Shown one piece after another: positions 9,175 through 17,337 of a stretch of DNA of 64,000 bases. Source of the stretch: Pseudolactococcus plantarum (lineage in GTDB: Bacteria; Bacillota; Bacilli; Lactobacillales; Streptococcaceae). Made by a program: the position numbers and the translations under genes. Position 1 is the stretch's first letter. Each line of letters starts with the position of its first letter. Where the stretch lies: positions 1 to 64,000 of the forward strand of contig NZ_JXJX01000002.1 of assembly GCF_002441715.1 (NCBI RefSeq), written 5' to 3'. The notes beneath the pieces are model-generated. The model did not search any database. It saw nothing but the letters and a program-made list of their open reading frames with translations, and was not told where the DNA came from.

Positions 9175-11031
9175 TTATTTTTTCAAATGATATGAATAAC
9201 TTGACACAACTACATTGTCTCGCCAGCTTAAATAATAGCGTAAACGAACAGACATTTGATTATGCAAGATGTTTTGCCATGAGCGTTTTGGTACAAATTG
9301 TGGGACGATAACCGTTACCGTATTATTTTTCTTATTGGCTATTTTTGAGACTAAATCTACGTAGCGCACAACAGGCTTCACAATATCGCGATAACTTGAT
9401 TCCACAATTGAAAAACGAATGTCAGGATATAGAGTCTTGAATTCTGTTTCTACTTCTTTATCTTTCTGATAAGTTTCCTTGGTTGATACATGGACTGCGA
9501 TAACTTCTGATCCAATTGATTGCGCATAGCTCATTGCTCCTACTGCAACATTTGTTACATTCCCAACGAGAACTATGACTGTATTTCCAGTATACTCATG
9601 AGTAACAATTTCATCTTGAAGTCGTAATTGGTGTGCTACCTCAGTATAGTGACGTTTAATCGCATAGAACATGGCAAGCAGGATAGGCATCACGATAAAG
9701 AATGGCCATATATCTGCTAATCTAAAAACCAATAAGATCATCACGATAACTGCAGAAATTAGCGCACCAATGATATTTGATATCGCATGGCGCCAAAATG
9801 TTTTGCCTGCTTCTCTACGCCACTTCACTACCATCCCTGTTTGCGATAAGGCAAATGGTACAAATACACCGATTGAATAAAGTGGGATTAGGCGTGCTGT
9901 AGACCCGTTAAAGATCATCAATAAAACAATGGCACCCGCTGCAAGACTGATAATCCCATTAGAATACCCTAGTCTATCACCCTTTTCCATATACATGTGC
10001 GGCATATATTTATTTTTGGCAAGATTATAGCTAAGCATAGGAAATGCTGAGAAACCAGTATTAGCTGCGACAGCTAAGATCATAGCTGTTGCAAATTGAA
10101 AGACGTAATAAAAGATACGACCTACACCATTAAAATCAAAGATATTATGGGCAAGCTGCGATAATACTGTATCCTTTGCATTAGGAATGATACCAGTATA
10201 ATAACTAAGCACTGTAATACCTGTGAAGAAGATACCTAGTATAAGTGCCATCATCGTCAACGTACTTGCAGCATTTTTAGCTTTCGGTTTTTTAAAGAAA
10301 GGAACGGCATTAGAAATTGCTTCTACACCTGTTAAGCTGGCAGAACCACTAGAAAATGCTTTTAATAATAAGATAATCGAGATCCCAGGAACAGCCATCC
10401 CGACATGGCTCGTTGCATTATAAGAGACGTCACCTGTCAATACTCTAAATATCCCAACAACGAGTAATAAGACAGTTGCACCCACGAAAGTATAAACTGG
10501 CACTAATAAAAATCCGGCTGATTCTCTAAGCCCCCGAAGATTCATTAGCATGAGTAATAAGACAATGATGATCGATATGATTAGGTTATAAGGATGAAGA
10601 AATGGAATTGCAGAGGTAATCGCATCCGCACCTGCAGAAACCGATACTGCGACAGTCAACATATAGTCAACTAATAAACTCCCTCCTGCAATCAAGCCCG
10701 CATTTGCACCTAAATTTTCAGTTGAAACAACGTACGCACCCCCACCATGTGGGTAGGCATGAATGATTTGACGATAACTAAGTGTCAAGGCCGCAAGTAA
10801 AACGAGCACGAGTGCCGCTATCGGTAAACTATACCAAATTGCTGCTGCAGATAAGGTAATTAATACTGTGACGATCTGTTCAGTACCATATGCGATAGAA
10901 GATAAGGCATCGCTGGATAACATAGCTAATGCTTGGAATCTAGTGAGCAGATGACTGTCATCATCAGTTGACTTCAATGGTTTTCCAACTAAAATATGTT
11001 TTACATTTATTTTTTTCAAAGATAGCTCCAT
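9175..11031 (-). CDS. KimA-like potassium/proton symporter (KUP superfamily, APC fold)
   Basis: A 618-residue protein with about twelve membrane helices in residues 40-470 and a cytoplasmic C-terminal domain of about 130 residues. The N-terminal stretch VGKPLKS...LSSDALSSIAYGTEQ and YPHGGGAYVVS matches Bacillus KimA (YdaO), a high-affinity potassium importer inhibited by c-di-AMP, and the lactococcal Kup transporters. The C-terminal domain begins TVIVLVGNVTNVAVGAM, as in the c-di-AMP-binding USP-like tail. An amino-acid permease is the alternative annotation because of the shared fold. It is a single gene. No long structured leader is visible, so the ydaO c-di-AMP riboswitch seen upstream of bacillar kimA appears absent. 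Confidence 0.85.
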   Translation of the reverse strand: MELSLKKINVKHILVGKPLKSTDDDSHLLTRFQALAMLSSDALSSIAYGTEQIVTVLITLSAAAIWYSLPIAALVLVLLAALTLSYRQIIHAYPHGGGAYVVSTENLGANAGLIAGGSLLVDYMLTVAVSVSAGADAITSAIPFLHPYNLIISIIIVLLLMLMNLRGLRESAGFLLVPVYTFVGATVLLLVVGIFRVLTGDVSYNATSHVGMAVPGISIILLLKAFSSGSASLTGVEAISNAVPFFKKPKAKNAASTLTMMALILGIFFTGITVLSYYTGIIPNAKDTVLSQLAHNIFDFNGVGRIFYYVFQFATAMILAVAANTGFSAFPMLSYNLAKNKYMPHMYMEKGDRLGYSNGIISLAAGAIVLLMIFNGSTARLIPLYSIGVFVPFALSQTGMVVKWRREAGKTFWRHAISNIIGALISAVIVMILLVFRLADIWPFFIVMPILLAMFYAIKRHYTEVAHQLRLQDEIVTHEYTGNTVIVLVGNVTNVAVGAMSYAQSIGSEVIAVHVSTKETYQKDKEVETEFKTLYPDIRFSIVESSYRDIVKPVVRYVDLVSKIANKKNNTVTVIVPQFVPKRSWQNILHNQMSVRLRYYLSWRDNVVVSSYSYHLKK

Positions 11032-11159
11032 TTAAAATTAATATCAATTAAAAAGATCTCTCAATTCCCTAATTACAAGGATTGATAAACATTTTTTTAT
11101 TATTTAATTCTTAATTATATCATCAAATAATGGCAAATAAAAGTCTAAATATGTGTTTA

Positions 11160-11191
11160 TAAAAAAAAACACCGATAGTTAATCGGTGTTA
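11160..11191 (-). terminator. terminator of the upp unit
   Basis: On the minus strand AACACCGAT pairs with ATCGGTGTT (11168-11176 with 11182-11190) and a run of nine T follows. The stem overlaps the stop codon of the small downstream gene. Confidence 0.85.
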
Positions 11192-11518
11192 GCTTGATGA
11201 CTTGACTTGATCGCATTTATCAACCAGTTGTTCAAATGCTAATCTCACAAAATCAAGCTCTGCTTCGCTTTCTGGTTTAAAAGATTTCATGGGATTAACC
11301 ACTACATCTCGATAGCTTAAAAATAGCACTTGGTTTGATTCTGGCATGAGTTTAAATTTAATAGCTGGATGACTCTCAAACGTACCACAAGCACCAGAAA
11401 TTGACACTTCTAGTTCATAAGTATCATTGTCAAACTTTTTTAACCGATAATACTCACCATTATGGTAGACTCTTTCTTCAGTAAAATGTGCTAAAACAAA
11501 CTCAAGTTTATCCATCAT
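11189..11518 (-). CDS. hypothetical protein downstream of upp
   Basis: A 109-residue soluble protein, unrecognised. It is acidic, has no signal peptide or membrane helix, and has a beta-rich middle (YYRLKKFDNDTYELEV) and a helical C-terminus. The two consecutive ATG codons at 11518 and 11515 are the likely starts, since the open frame upstream lies inside upp. It overlaps neither stop nor promoter of its own and sits just after the upp stop, so it should be co-transcribed with upp. The ribosome site is weak, suggesting coupling. A role linked to uracil salvage is not supported by any motif. Confidence 0.7.
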   Translation of the reverse strand: MMDKLEFVLAHFTEERVYHNGEYYRLKKFDNDTYELEVSISGACGTFESHPAIKFKLMPESNQVLFLSYRDVVVNPMKSFKPESEAELDFVRLAFEQLVDKCDQVKSSS

Positions 11519-11519
11519 A

Positions 11520-12155
11520 TTATTTAGTCCCAAAAAGACGATCGCCAGCATCTCCTAAACCTGGCACAATGTAGCCATGTTCATTTAATTTTTCGTCCAA
11601 TGCAGCAGTATAAATATCAATATCAGGATGCGCTTCTTGTAAAGCTTTCACACCTTCTGGTGCTGCTACAAGACAGACAAACTTGATATTGGCTGCACCA
11701 GCACCACGTTTTTTTAGTGAGTCAATCGCTAAAATAGCAGAGCCACCTGTTGCAAGCATTGGATCTACAACAAAAATCTGACGTTGATCAATATCTTCAG
11801 GTAATTTCACCAAGTATTCAACTGGTTGTAACGTTTCTTCATCTCGGTACATCCCAATATGCCCTACTTTAGCAGCAGGCACTAGAGATAAAATCCCGTC
11901 AACCATACCGATACCTGCACGTAAAATTGGTACAATCGCTAATTTTTTTCCTGCTAATGTTTTTTGGATTGATTTCGTGATGGGTGTTTCAATTTCAATA
12001 TCTTCTAACGGTAAATCACGTGATATTTCATACCCTAAAAGCATCGCGATCTCATTAACAAGATCACGAAAAGCCTTTGTTCCTGTTGAAGTTTGACGTA
12101 AAATTGTGAGTTTATGCTGAATTAGTGGATGTGTGACAACTTGAAATTTTCCCAT
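11520..12155 (-). CDS. upp: uracil phosphoribosyltransferase
   Basis: Converts uracil and PRPP to UMP in pyrimidine salvage. 211 residues, as usual for bacterial Upp. Conserved motifs: [12 protein letters not shown] (77-88), the PRPP-binding loop [10 protein letters not shown] (about 131-140) and the C-terminal [13 protein letters not shown] that holds the uracil pocket. It begins [16 protein letters not shown], typical for the family. It is followed immediately by a small gene of unknown function and a terminator, forming a two-gene unit. Confidence 0.97.
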   Translation of the reverse strand: MGKFQVVTHPLIQHKLTILRQTSTGTKAFRDLVNEIAMLLGYEISRDLPLEDIEIETPITKSIQKTLAGKKLAIVPILRAGIGMVDGILSLVPAAKVGHIGMYRDEETLQPVEYLVKLPEDIDQRQIFVVDPMLATGGSAILAIDSLKKRGAGAANIKFVCLVAAPEGVKALQEAHPDIDIYTAALDEKLNEHGYIVPGLGDAGDRLFGTK

Positions 12156-12195
12156 GTTAATAAACCAACTTTCTGAAATTATCTATTCTTTTAGT

Positions 12196-12204
12196 ATTAT
12201 ATCA
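12196..12204 (-). promoter_or_regulatory. extended -10 promoter of upp
   Basis: On the minus strand TGA followed by TATAAT lies about 40 bases before the upp start; no good -35 is seen. Confidence 0.55.
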
Positions 12205-12268
12205 AAAAAAATGTTTATTGGCTAACTTCTTTTGTGAGCTAGCAGGACATGACTTACCTATTATATAA

Positions 12269-13435
12269 CTAATCTTTTGGTAGCACAGCAACTATTCTCT
12301 GAACAGCTTGTTTGACATGTTCAAGTGGTGCCGCAATATTAACTCTAACATGTCCTTTGCCTTCAACACCAAAACTGGTCCCATTATTTAAGATAACTTT
12401 TGCTTCATCTCTAAATAATCCGTACAATATATCATCGCTTAGACCATAATCAGAAAAATCTACCCAAATCAAATAAGTCCCTTCAGGTTGCATCACTTTC
12501 ACACGTGGGGCATGTTCTTCAAAATAAGTGACCAAATATGAAAGGTTGTCTACTAATACTTTTTTCAGCTCAACTAACCAAGGCTTACCATAAGTCAAGG
12601 CAGTTTCAGTCGCAAGTAACCCTAATGTAGTCACTTCATGTTGATTATTAGCCAGCTGTTGGGTTTTAAATTTCTTTTTAAGTCGCTCATCTTCAATCAA
12701 GACAAATGCTGTACCAGTACCTGCGATATTAAATGTCTTTGTTGCACTGCTCAAAACAATTGCAAATGATGCATAATCGCCAACTGTGTTGAAACTATGA
12801 TGTTGGTTGTCAAATAAAGTCAAATCTTGATGAATTTCATCAGATATTAAGCGCACATCATATTGTTTACAAAGCTCAGCTATCTTGATGAGTTCTGTCT
12901 TCTCCCAAACACGACCTCCTGGATTATGTGGGCTACAAAACGCATAGAGTTTAACGTCGTTTTCAACGATATCCTTTTCCAATTGCTCAAAATCAATTTC
13001 AAATCGACCATTCACTTCCACAAGTGAATTTGTGACGAGTTGTCGATTATTTAATTTGATTGTTCTGGCAAAAGGAGGATAAAGCGGTGTATTAATTAGG
13101 ACAGCATCACCTGGTTGAGTAAAAGCTTGTATGCCAACTGTAATCGCTGGGACTACCCCACTAATTAAAATGATATCTTCTTGTTTAATCTCATAATGGT
13201 GTTCTTCTTTTTCCCAAGAAATAATCGCATCATATAGTGATTTTGGTGGATAACCATAGCCGTATACACCATAGTCTGCAAATTTTTTCACTGCTTGTGA
13301 CATTTCTGGAAAAGTTTCAAAATCCATATCAGCAATCCACATTGGTAAAACTTCTGGATCTGTTTCAGTCGCCTGCCATTTTACTGAATGGTTGTTTAAG
13401 CGATTCGGAGCGCTTGTGAAATTATACTTCGTCAT
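12269..13435 (-). CDS. MalY/PatB-type cystathionine beta-lyase (C-S lyase)
   Basis: Fold-type I PLP enzyme, 388 residues, that cleaves the C-S bond of cystathionine (and often cysteine), releasing homocysteine or H2S. The MalY/PatB features are clear: PMWIADMDFE (31-40), YGYGYPP (58-64), CSPHNPGGRVW (167-177), SDEIHQDL (198-205) and the cofactor lysine in SSATKTFN (Lys233). It overlaps the upstream gamma-synthase/lyase gene by 14 bases, so the two form a transcriptional and probably translational unit for sulfur amino acid interconversion. In lactococci the comparable enzyme is YtjE. Maltose regulation, known for E. coli MalY, is not implied. Confidence 0.92.
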   Translation of the reverse strand: MTKYNFTSAPNRLNNHSVKWQATETDPEVLPMWIADMDFETFPEMSQAVKKFADYGVYGYGYPPKSLYDAIISWEKEEHHYEIKQEDIILISGVVPAITVGIQAFTQPGDAVLINTPLYPPFARTIKLNNRQLVTNSLVEVNGRFEIDFEQLEKDIVENDVKLYAFCSPHNPGGRVWEKTELIKIAELCKQYDVRLISDEIHQDLTLFDNQHHSFNTVGDYASFAIVLSSATKTFNIAGTGTAFVLIEDERLKKKFKTQQLANNQHEVTTLGLLATETALTYGKPWLVELKKVLVDNLSYLVTYFEEHAPRVKVMQPEGTYLIWVDFSDYGLSDDILYGLFRDEAKVILNNGTSFGVEGKGHVRVNIAAPLEHVKQAVQRIVAVLPKD

Positions 13436-14552
13436 TTTTTTCTCCTTCTGCTAATGCTAGTTTTAAATCATCAATTAAATCACTGACATCTTCAATCCCA
13501 ATTGACAGTCTTAATAAATCGTCCGTCAACCCATAACTAGCTCGAACTGCTTGTGGAATATCCGCATGTGTCTGTGTCGTCGGGTAAGTAATCAAGGACT
13601 CTACTCCCCCTAGACTTTCGGCAAAAGTGATCACACTTAGACTGTTGATAATCGTTGGGATTTTAGATTGATCTTTCACTTTAAAAGAGATCATGCCGCC
13701 TAATCCAGTATAAAGTACTGATTTGACTGCAGCATGTTGTCTTAAAAAGTTAACAATCTCAGTCGCATTTTGCGTCGCACGTTGCATACGTAAAGACAAA
13801 GTCTTTAATCCTCGCATGACTAAGTAGCTGTCAAACGGAGATAACACAGGTCCAGTCGTATTCAGGTTATAAAGTAGCTGTTCATATAGTGCAGCTTCTT
13901 TTACAATCACAGCCCCTGCTAACACATCGTTATGACCTGATAAATATTTTGTCGCAGAATGTACCACAATATCAGCACCCAACGTGAGGGGTTGTTGATA
14001 GATAGGTGTATAAAATGTATTATCAACAATGACAGTCGCACCGTTTTCATGCGCTTTCTTAGCTACTTTAGCAATATCTACCTCAATCATCAGTGGATTT
14101 GTTGGTGTTTCAATATAGACAACATCAGTCTCTTTTGAGATAGCTCCTAACATGTCTTTTTCTGTCACAACATAATCAAAGAAAAATCGACCACGTTTTT
14201 CTTGATCATTAAACCAACGAAATGAACCACCATATAAGTCTCTTGAGGCAACAATCTTAGCACCAACAGGAAAAATATCAAGCGCTAAAACAATAGCCGA
14301 CATCCCAGAACTTGTCGCAATCGCAAATTGACCACTTTCAATACTTGCCAAAGCTTCTTCAAGATTTGTCCTGGTCGGATTCTTAGTTCTCGTATAGTCA
14401 TAGCCCGTTGACTGCCCAAATTCAGGATGTTGGTATGTCGTTGAAAAATGAATGGGAGAAATTAAGGCACCAGTTGCTTCATCATGATTAATGCCGATAT
14501 GTGAGAGAATTGTATCGAGTTTTGGCGTTTTGTTTTCTGTTTGATTATGCAT
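13422..14552 (-). CDS. cystathionine gamma-synthase/beta-lyase family enzyme (Cys/Met metabolism PLP enzyme)
   Basis: 376-residue Cys/Met metabolism PLP enzyme. Signature segments: YDYTRTKNPTR (51-61), SSGMSAI (81-87), YIETPTNP (146-153), VDNTF (176-180) and the cofactor lysine in SATKYLSGHND (Lys202). The family includes cystathionine gamma-synthase, gamma-lyase and beta-lyase, which sequence inspection does not separate safely; coupling to a MalY-type beta-lyase suggests that this one makes cystathionine from an activated homoserine and cysteine (MetB role). The ribosome site CGAGGTGG precedes ATG 14552. No T-box or SAM-type leader is visible in the short upstream region. Confidence 0.9.
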   Translation of the reverse strand: MHNQTENKTPKLDTILSHIGINHDEATGALISPIHFSTTYQHPEFGQSTGYDYTRTKNPTRTNLEEALASIESGQFAIATSSGMSAIVLALDIFPVGAKIVASRDLYGGSFRWFNDQEKRGRFFFDYVVTEKDMLGAISKETDVVYIETPTNPLMIEVDIAKVAKKAHENGATVIVDNTFYTPIYQQPLTLGADIVVHSATKYLSGHNDVLAGAVIVKEAALYEQLLYNLNTTGPVLSPFDSYLVMRGLKTLSLRMQRATQNATEIVNFLRQHAAVKSVLYTGLGGMISFKVKDQSKIPTIINSLSVITFAESLGGVESLITYPTTQTHADIPQAVRASYGLTDDLLRLSIGIEDVSDLIDDLKLALAEGEKNDEV

Positions 14553-14671
14553 TTTCCACCTCGTTTTGTTTATAATTATTACTATGATAACACTTTAACT
14601 ACTGAAACCACACGATCTCCTCACTTTTTTTTGATGTTGACCATTTGTATTTTTTATGACTGGTTCTAACC

Positions 14672-14700
14672 CAAAAAGAAGCGACCTAAGTCAGCTTCTG
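14672..14700 (-). terminator. terminator of the mutarotase gene
   Basis: On the minus strand AGAAGC and GAC pair with GTC and GCTTCT (14677-14699) around a TTAG loop with one bulge, followed by five T. Confidence 0.78.
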
Positions 14701-15573
14701 TTAGTTAATCGTGATCGTATAGGTCGCACTAAATTTTTTCTTGGCAGCTAAACTATTAATCCCAAATTTTGTTGTCAAATCACCATCAGTATTGACATCA
14801 TCAGCAATACCACACCATGGCTCAATACAAACAAAAGGAGCTTCATTAGGATATGTACTCCATAACCCAACAAATGGCATATCCTTCCATGAAACTTTTA
14901 CGGAACGCGCATTAATTGTGTTACTTAATAACACTTCTGTTTCCCCAACAGTCTCAAAAATTAAGGCATCTGATTTAAACAGATCGCGTGATACCTTAAA
15001 CACGTTGTCATCTCGTTTATATTTTTTACTTAATTCAAGTGTCCCGGTTGACACATTGATTGGTATAAAAGGTCTAGATATTTCAGGGCTAATGGTTAAT
15101 TGATAATCTTCAAATGTCGCATTTTCCAAAGTTACATTAAATGCTGGATGAGCACCTATCCCAAAAAACATCTCATCCTGACCTTGATTTTTAACTTCCC
15201 ACTTAACTGATAGCTGATTACCTACTAATGTGTATTTGATTCTCAATCTGAAATCAAATGGATAGACTTGTAAAGTCTCCTTATCAGCTCTCAACTCATA
15301 AACAACTTCATGCTCACTACTATCTATCATTTCAAAAGCTTTGTCACGCGCAAAGCCATGACCACCCAATGTGTACGTTTCATCATTGTATACGTAATGA
15401 CCATCTTTTAATTTGCCAACTATCGGGAATAACACTGGTGCTTGTCTTCCCCAAAAGGTTGCGTCACCTTGCCATAGATACTCAATACCATCTTTTTTTA
15501 GAGACTGTAATTCTGCACCAAACGTGTTGATTTTGACCTGTAATTGTTGATTTTTCATGTTTGTAATCGTCAT
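14701..15573 (-). CDS. LacX-like aldose 1-epimerase family protein
   Basis: A 290-residue galactose mutarotase-like protein of the LacX branch. These proteins interconvert anomers of aldoses or sugar phosphates. Visible are the N-terminal FGAELQSLKKDG and YLWQGD, GGHGFARD around residue 90 (His-Gly-Phe-Ala-Arg, the substrate-binding segment), the HPAFN motif (catalytic His) near residue 163, and FVCIEPWCG near 248 with the catalytic glutamate. ATG 15573 follows AAAGGAG by four bases. LacX is usually part of a lactose operon; here it stands alone, divergent from a TetR gene, so its sugar is unknown. Confidence 0.9.
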   Translation of the reverse strand: MTITNMKNQQLQVKINTFGAELQSLKKDGIEYLWQGDATFWGRQAPVLFPIVGKLKDGHYVYNDETYTLGGHGFARDKAFEMIDSSEHEVVYELRADKETLQVYPFDFRLRIKYTLVGNQLSVKWEVKNQGQDEMFFGIGAHPAFNVTLENATFEDYQLTISPEISRPFIPINVSTGTLELSKKYKRDDNVFKVSRDLFKSDALIFETVGETEVLLSNTINARSVKVSWKDMPFVGLWSTYPNEAPFVCIEPWCGIADDVNTDGDLTTKFGINSLAAKKKFSATYTITIN

Positions 15574-15665
15574 ATTACTCCTTTAATTAGCTTAATATCA
15601 TGTGTTACACTGCGATAACTTTAGAGAGATGGACGTGCATTTTAAACTCTTCTTCTCAATTATAA

Positions 15666-15674
15666 ATTATAACA
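15666..15674 (-). promoter_or_regulatory. extended -10 promoter of the mutarotase gene
   Basis: TGT followed by TATAAT on the minus strand; a second TATAAT-like copy lies at 15659-15664. It faces away from the TetR promoter about 20 bases off. Confidence 0.45.
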
Positions 15675-15692
15675 TTTTTAGTATGATATAAC

Positions 15693-15723
15693 TTGTACAT
15701 ATAGTTATATTAGTATATACTAA
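15693..15723 (+). promoter_or_regulatory. TetR gene promoter with overlapping palindromic operator
   Basis: TTGTAC (15693-15698) and TATACT (15716-15721) are 17 bases apart. A perfect 14-base palindrome, TTAGTATATACTAA (15710-15723), covers the -10 exactly, as expected of an autorepressor site. Operator function is inference. Confidence 0.6.
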
Positions 15724-15746
15724 GTAACATAGAAGGGGATTCACTC

Positions 15747-16301
15747 ATGTCAAGAACAAAAACAATTTTTAAAGAAGATATATTAAAAGCTGCTCAGAAA
15801 TTTATTGTCGAAAAAAGTGTTGGCGAACTTACAGCTCGTGCACTATCAAAGTATATGAATATTTCCACACAACCTCTTTATGCTGAATTTACGAATATGG
15901 CATCATTAAAAAAAGAACTTTTCACTAACATCTATAAAGAGTTAGAAGAAGATATTTACAATAAAAAAACTCATGACGATCCTATAATCAATATATCGCT
16001 TAATTATATTAACTTTGCTTGTCATAATCCTCAGTTATTTAAAACAATTTATTTAGAAAAACATGGGGATACTGACACCTCTATCACTGAATTTTCTTAT
16101 CATTTGTTCAGACAAACAATCAAAGATAACCCTGTTTATGCAAACCTAAGTGATAAAAAACTTAATACACTTTTGACAGCCACTTGGGTTATCTCTACTG
16201 GGTATGCAAACCTCATCGTAAGCAATGTCATTAGTAATAACCAAGATGACATCATCGACTTCTTAAAATTAACAATCAAAGAAATACTTGAAAGTAGATA
16301 A
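15747..16301 (+). CDS. TetR/AcrR family transcriptional regulator
   Basis: A 184-residue regulator. Residues 10-55 form a TetR-type helix-turn-helix (DILKAAQKFI, then LTARALSKYMNISTQPLYAEF), with the less common PLYAEF in place of SLYYHF or TLYRHF. The remainder is the ligand/dimer domain, with no recognisable signature. Ribosome site AGAAGGGGA precedes ATG 15747. A perfect palindrome on its own promoter suggests autorepression. It is divergent from the mutarotase gene and convergent with yhaM, so the mutarotase is the only obvious local target; the effector is unknown. Confidence 0.86.
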   Translation: MSRTKTIFKEDILKAAQKFIVEKSVGELTARALSKYMNISTQPLYAEFTNMASLKKELFTNIYKELEEDIYNKKTHDDPIINISLNYINFACHNPQLFKTIYLEKHGDTDTSITEFSYHLFRQTIKDNPVYANLSDKKLNTLLTATWVISTGYANLIVSNVISNNQDDIIDFLKLTIKEILESR

Positions 16302-16315
16302 TACATCGCAACATA

Positions 16316-16356
16316 TATAAAAACTCCTAAAGCCTTCACTTTAGGGGTTTTTATAA
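16316..16356. terminator. bidirectional terminator between the TetR gene and yhaM
   Basis: AAACTCCTAAAG (16322-16333) pairs with CTTTAGGGGTTT (16340-16351), flanked by A and T runs, serving both convergent genes. Confidence 0.82.
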
Positions 16357-16386
16357 TGCCAACTATTTTGTAACTTAGCTGGTACT

Positions 16387-17337
16387 TTATTTTTGATCAA
16401 AATTAGGTTTGTAGAAATTTCGATTATCCAAAGCAAAGATACGTGGTGTCATCTCTCCTGTACCTACTTGGTTTAAGGCTGTTCCCATCATCATAATACT
16501 TGCATCCATCATATCAATTTGATGGATAACCTCTGCCTCCATAATTTGGGGTCTAACAGGACTGCCGTATTCTCTCAACCCATGATGCGCTAATAACACG
16601 TGACGTAAAATTGTCACATCTTCTTTATCATTATCTAAGTCAAGTTCGCGCACGGCCTCTGAAACTTCTTCATCTATTAAGACAATATGACCAATTAAGT
16701 TACCTTTTAACGTATAAGTTGTGTTCTCAGGTCCTGAGAACTCGATAACTTTAGCCATATCATGTAGTAAAATACCAGCTAACATCAAACTTTCATCCAA
16801 CATTGGGTAAACTTCACAAATTTTTTCTGCAAGCTGTGCCATTGTGGCAGTATGATAACTCAAACCGCCCTCAAACGCATGGTGATTCGTTTTGGCAGCA
16901 GGATATTCAAAAAATGCTTTATCATATTTTTTAAAGATATAACGGACAATTCTATTCCATGTTGCATTTTCAATTTTAAAGATAACTTTTTGGATATAGT
17001 CACGCAATTCTTTTTCATTCACGACTGATTTAGGCTTGAAATCTTTTGGATCATTAGGCTCTGTATTTTCTGGTAATCGTAAATAAATTTTATTAACCTG
17101 AGGCGTACCTTGATATAATTCTTTAACTGCACGCATATAGACAACTTTACCTTTAGTAAACGTCTCTACCATATAGTCATCCGCATCCCAAAGATTTCCT
17201 GCAATTTGTCCAGTTCTATCTTGAAAAACCATGGCAAGATATGACTTACCAGCCCGTGTTTGACGTACGTCAGCTTGCTTAATTAGGTATAGACCTTCAA
17301 AAGCATCTCCAACTTGTAATTCTTTTAACTGTGTCAT
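16387..17337 (-). CDS. yhaM: 3'-5' exoribonuclease YhaM
   Basis: A 316-residue 3'-to-5' exoribonuclease acting on RNA (and single-stranded DNA) ends. Order of domains: N-terminal OB-fold (LAMVFQDRTGQIAGNLWD, about 33-50), then an HD metal-dependent domain with FEGGLSYHT (His157 region), LLHDMAKV (about 192-199) and LAHHGLREYGSP. Length is normal for YhaM/Cbf1. Its start codon overlaps the yhaN stop (4 bases), so it is the last gene of the rsgA-rpe-yhaO-yhaN-yhaM run. That grouping with an SbcCD-like pair is also seen in bacilli (yhaONM). Confidence 0.94.
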   Translation of the reverse strand: MTQLKELQVGDAFEGLYLIKQADVRQTRAGKSYLAMVFQDRTGQIAGNLWDADDYMVETFTKGKVVYMRAVKELYQGTPQVNKIYLRLPENTEPNDPKDFKPKSVVNEKELRDYIQKVIFKIENATWNRIVRYIFKKYDKAFFEYPAAKTNHHAFEGGLSYHTATMAQLAEKICEVYPMLDESLMLAGILLHDMAKVIEFSGPENTTYTLKGNLIGHIVLIDEEVSEAVRELDLDNDKEDVTILRHVLLAHHGLREYGSPVRPQIMEAEVIHQIDMMDASIMMMGTALNQVGTGEMTPRIFALDNRNFYKPNFDQK

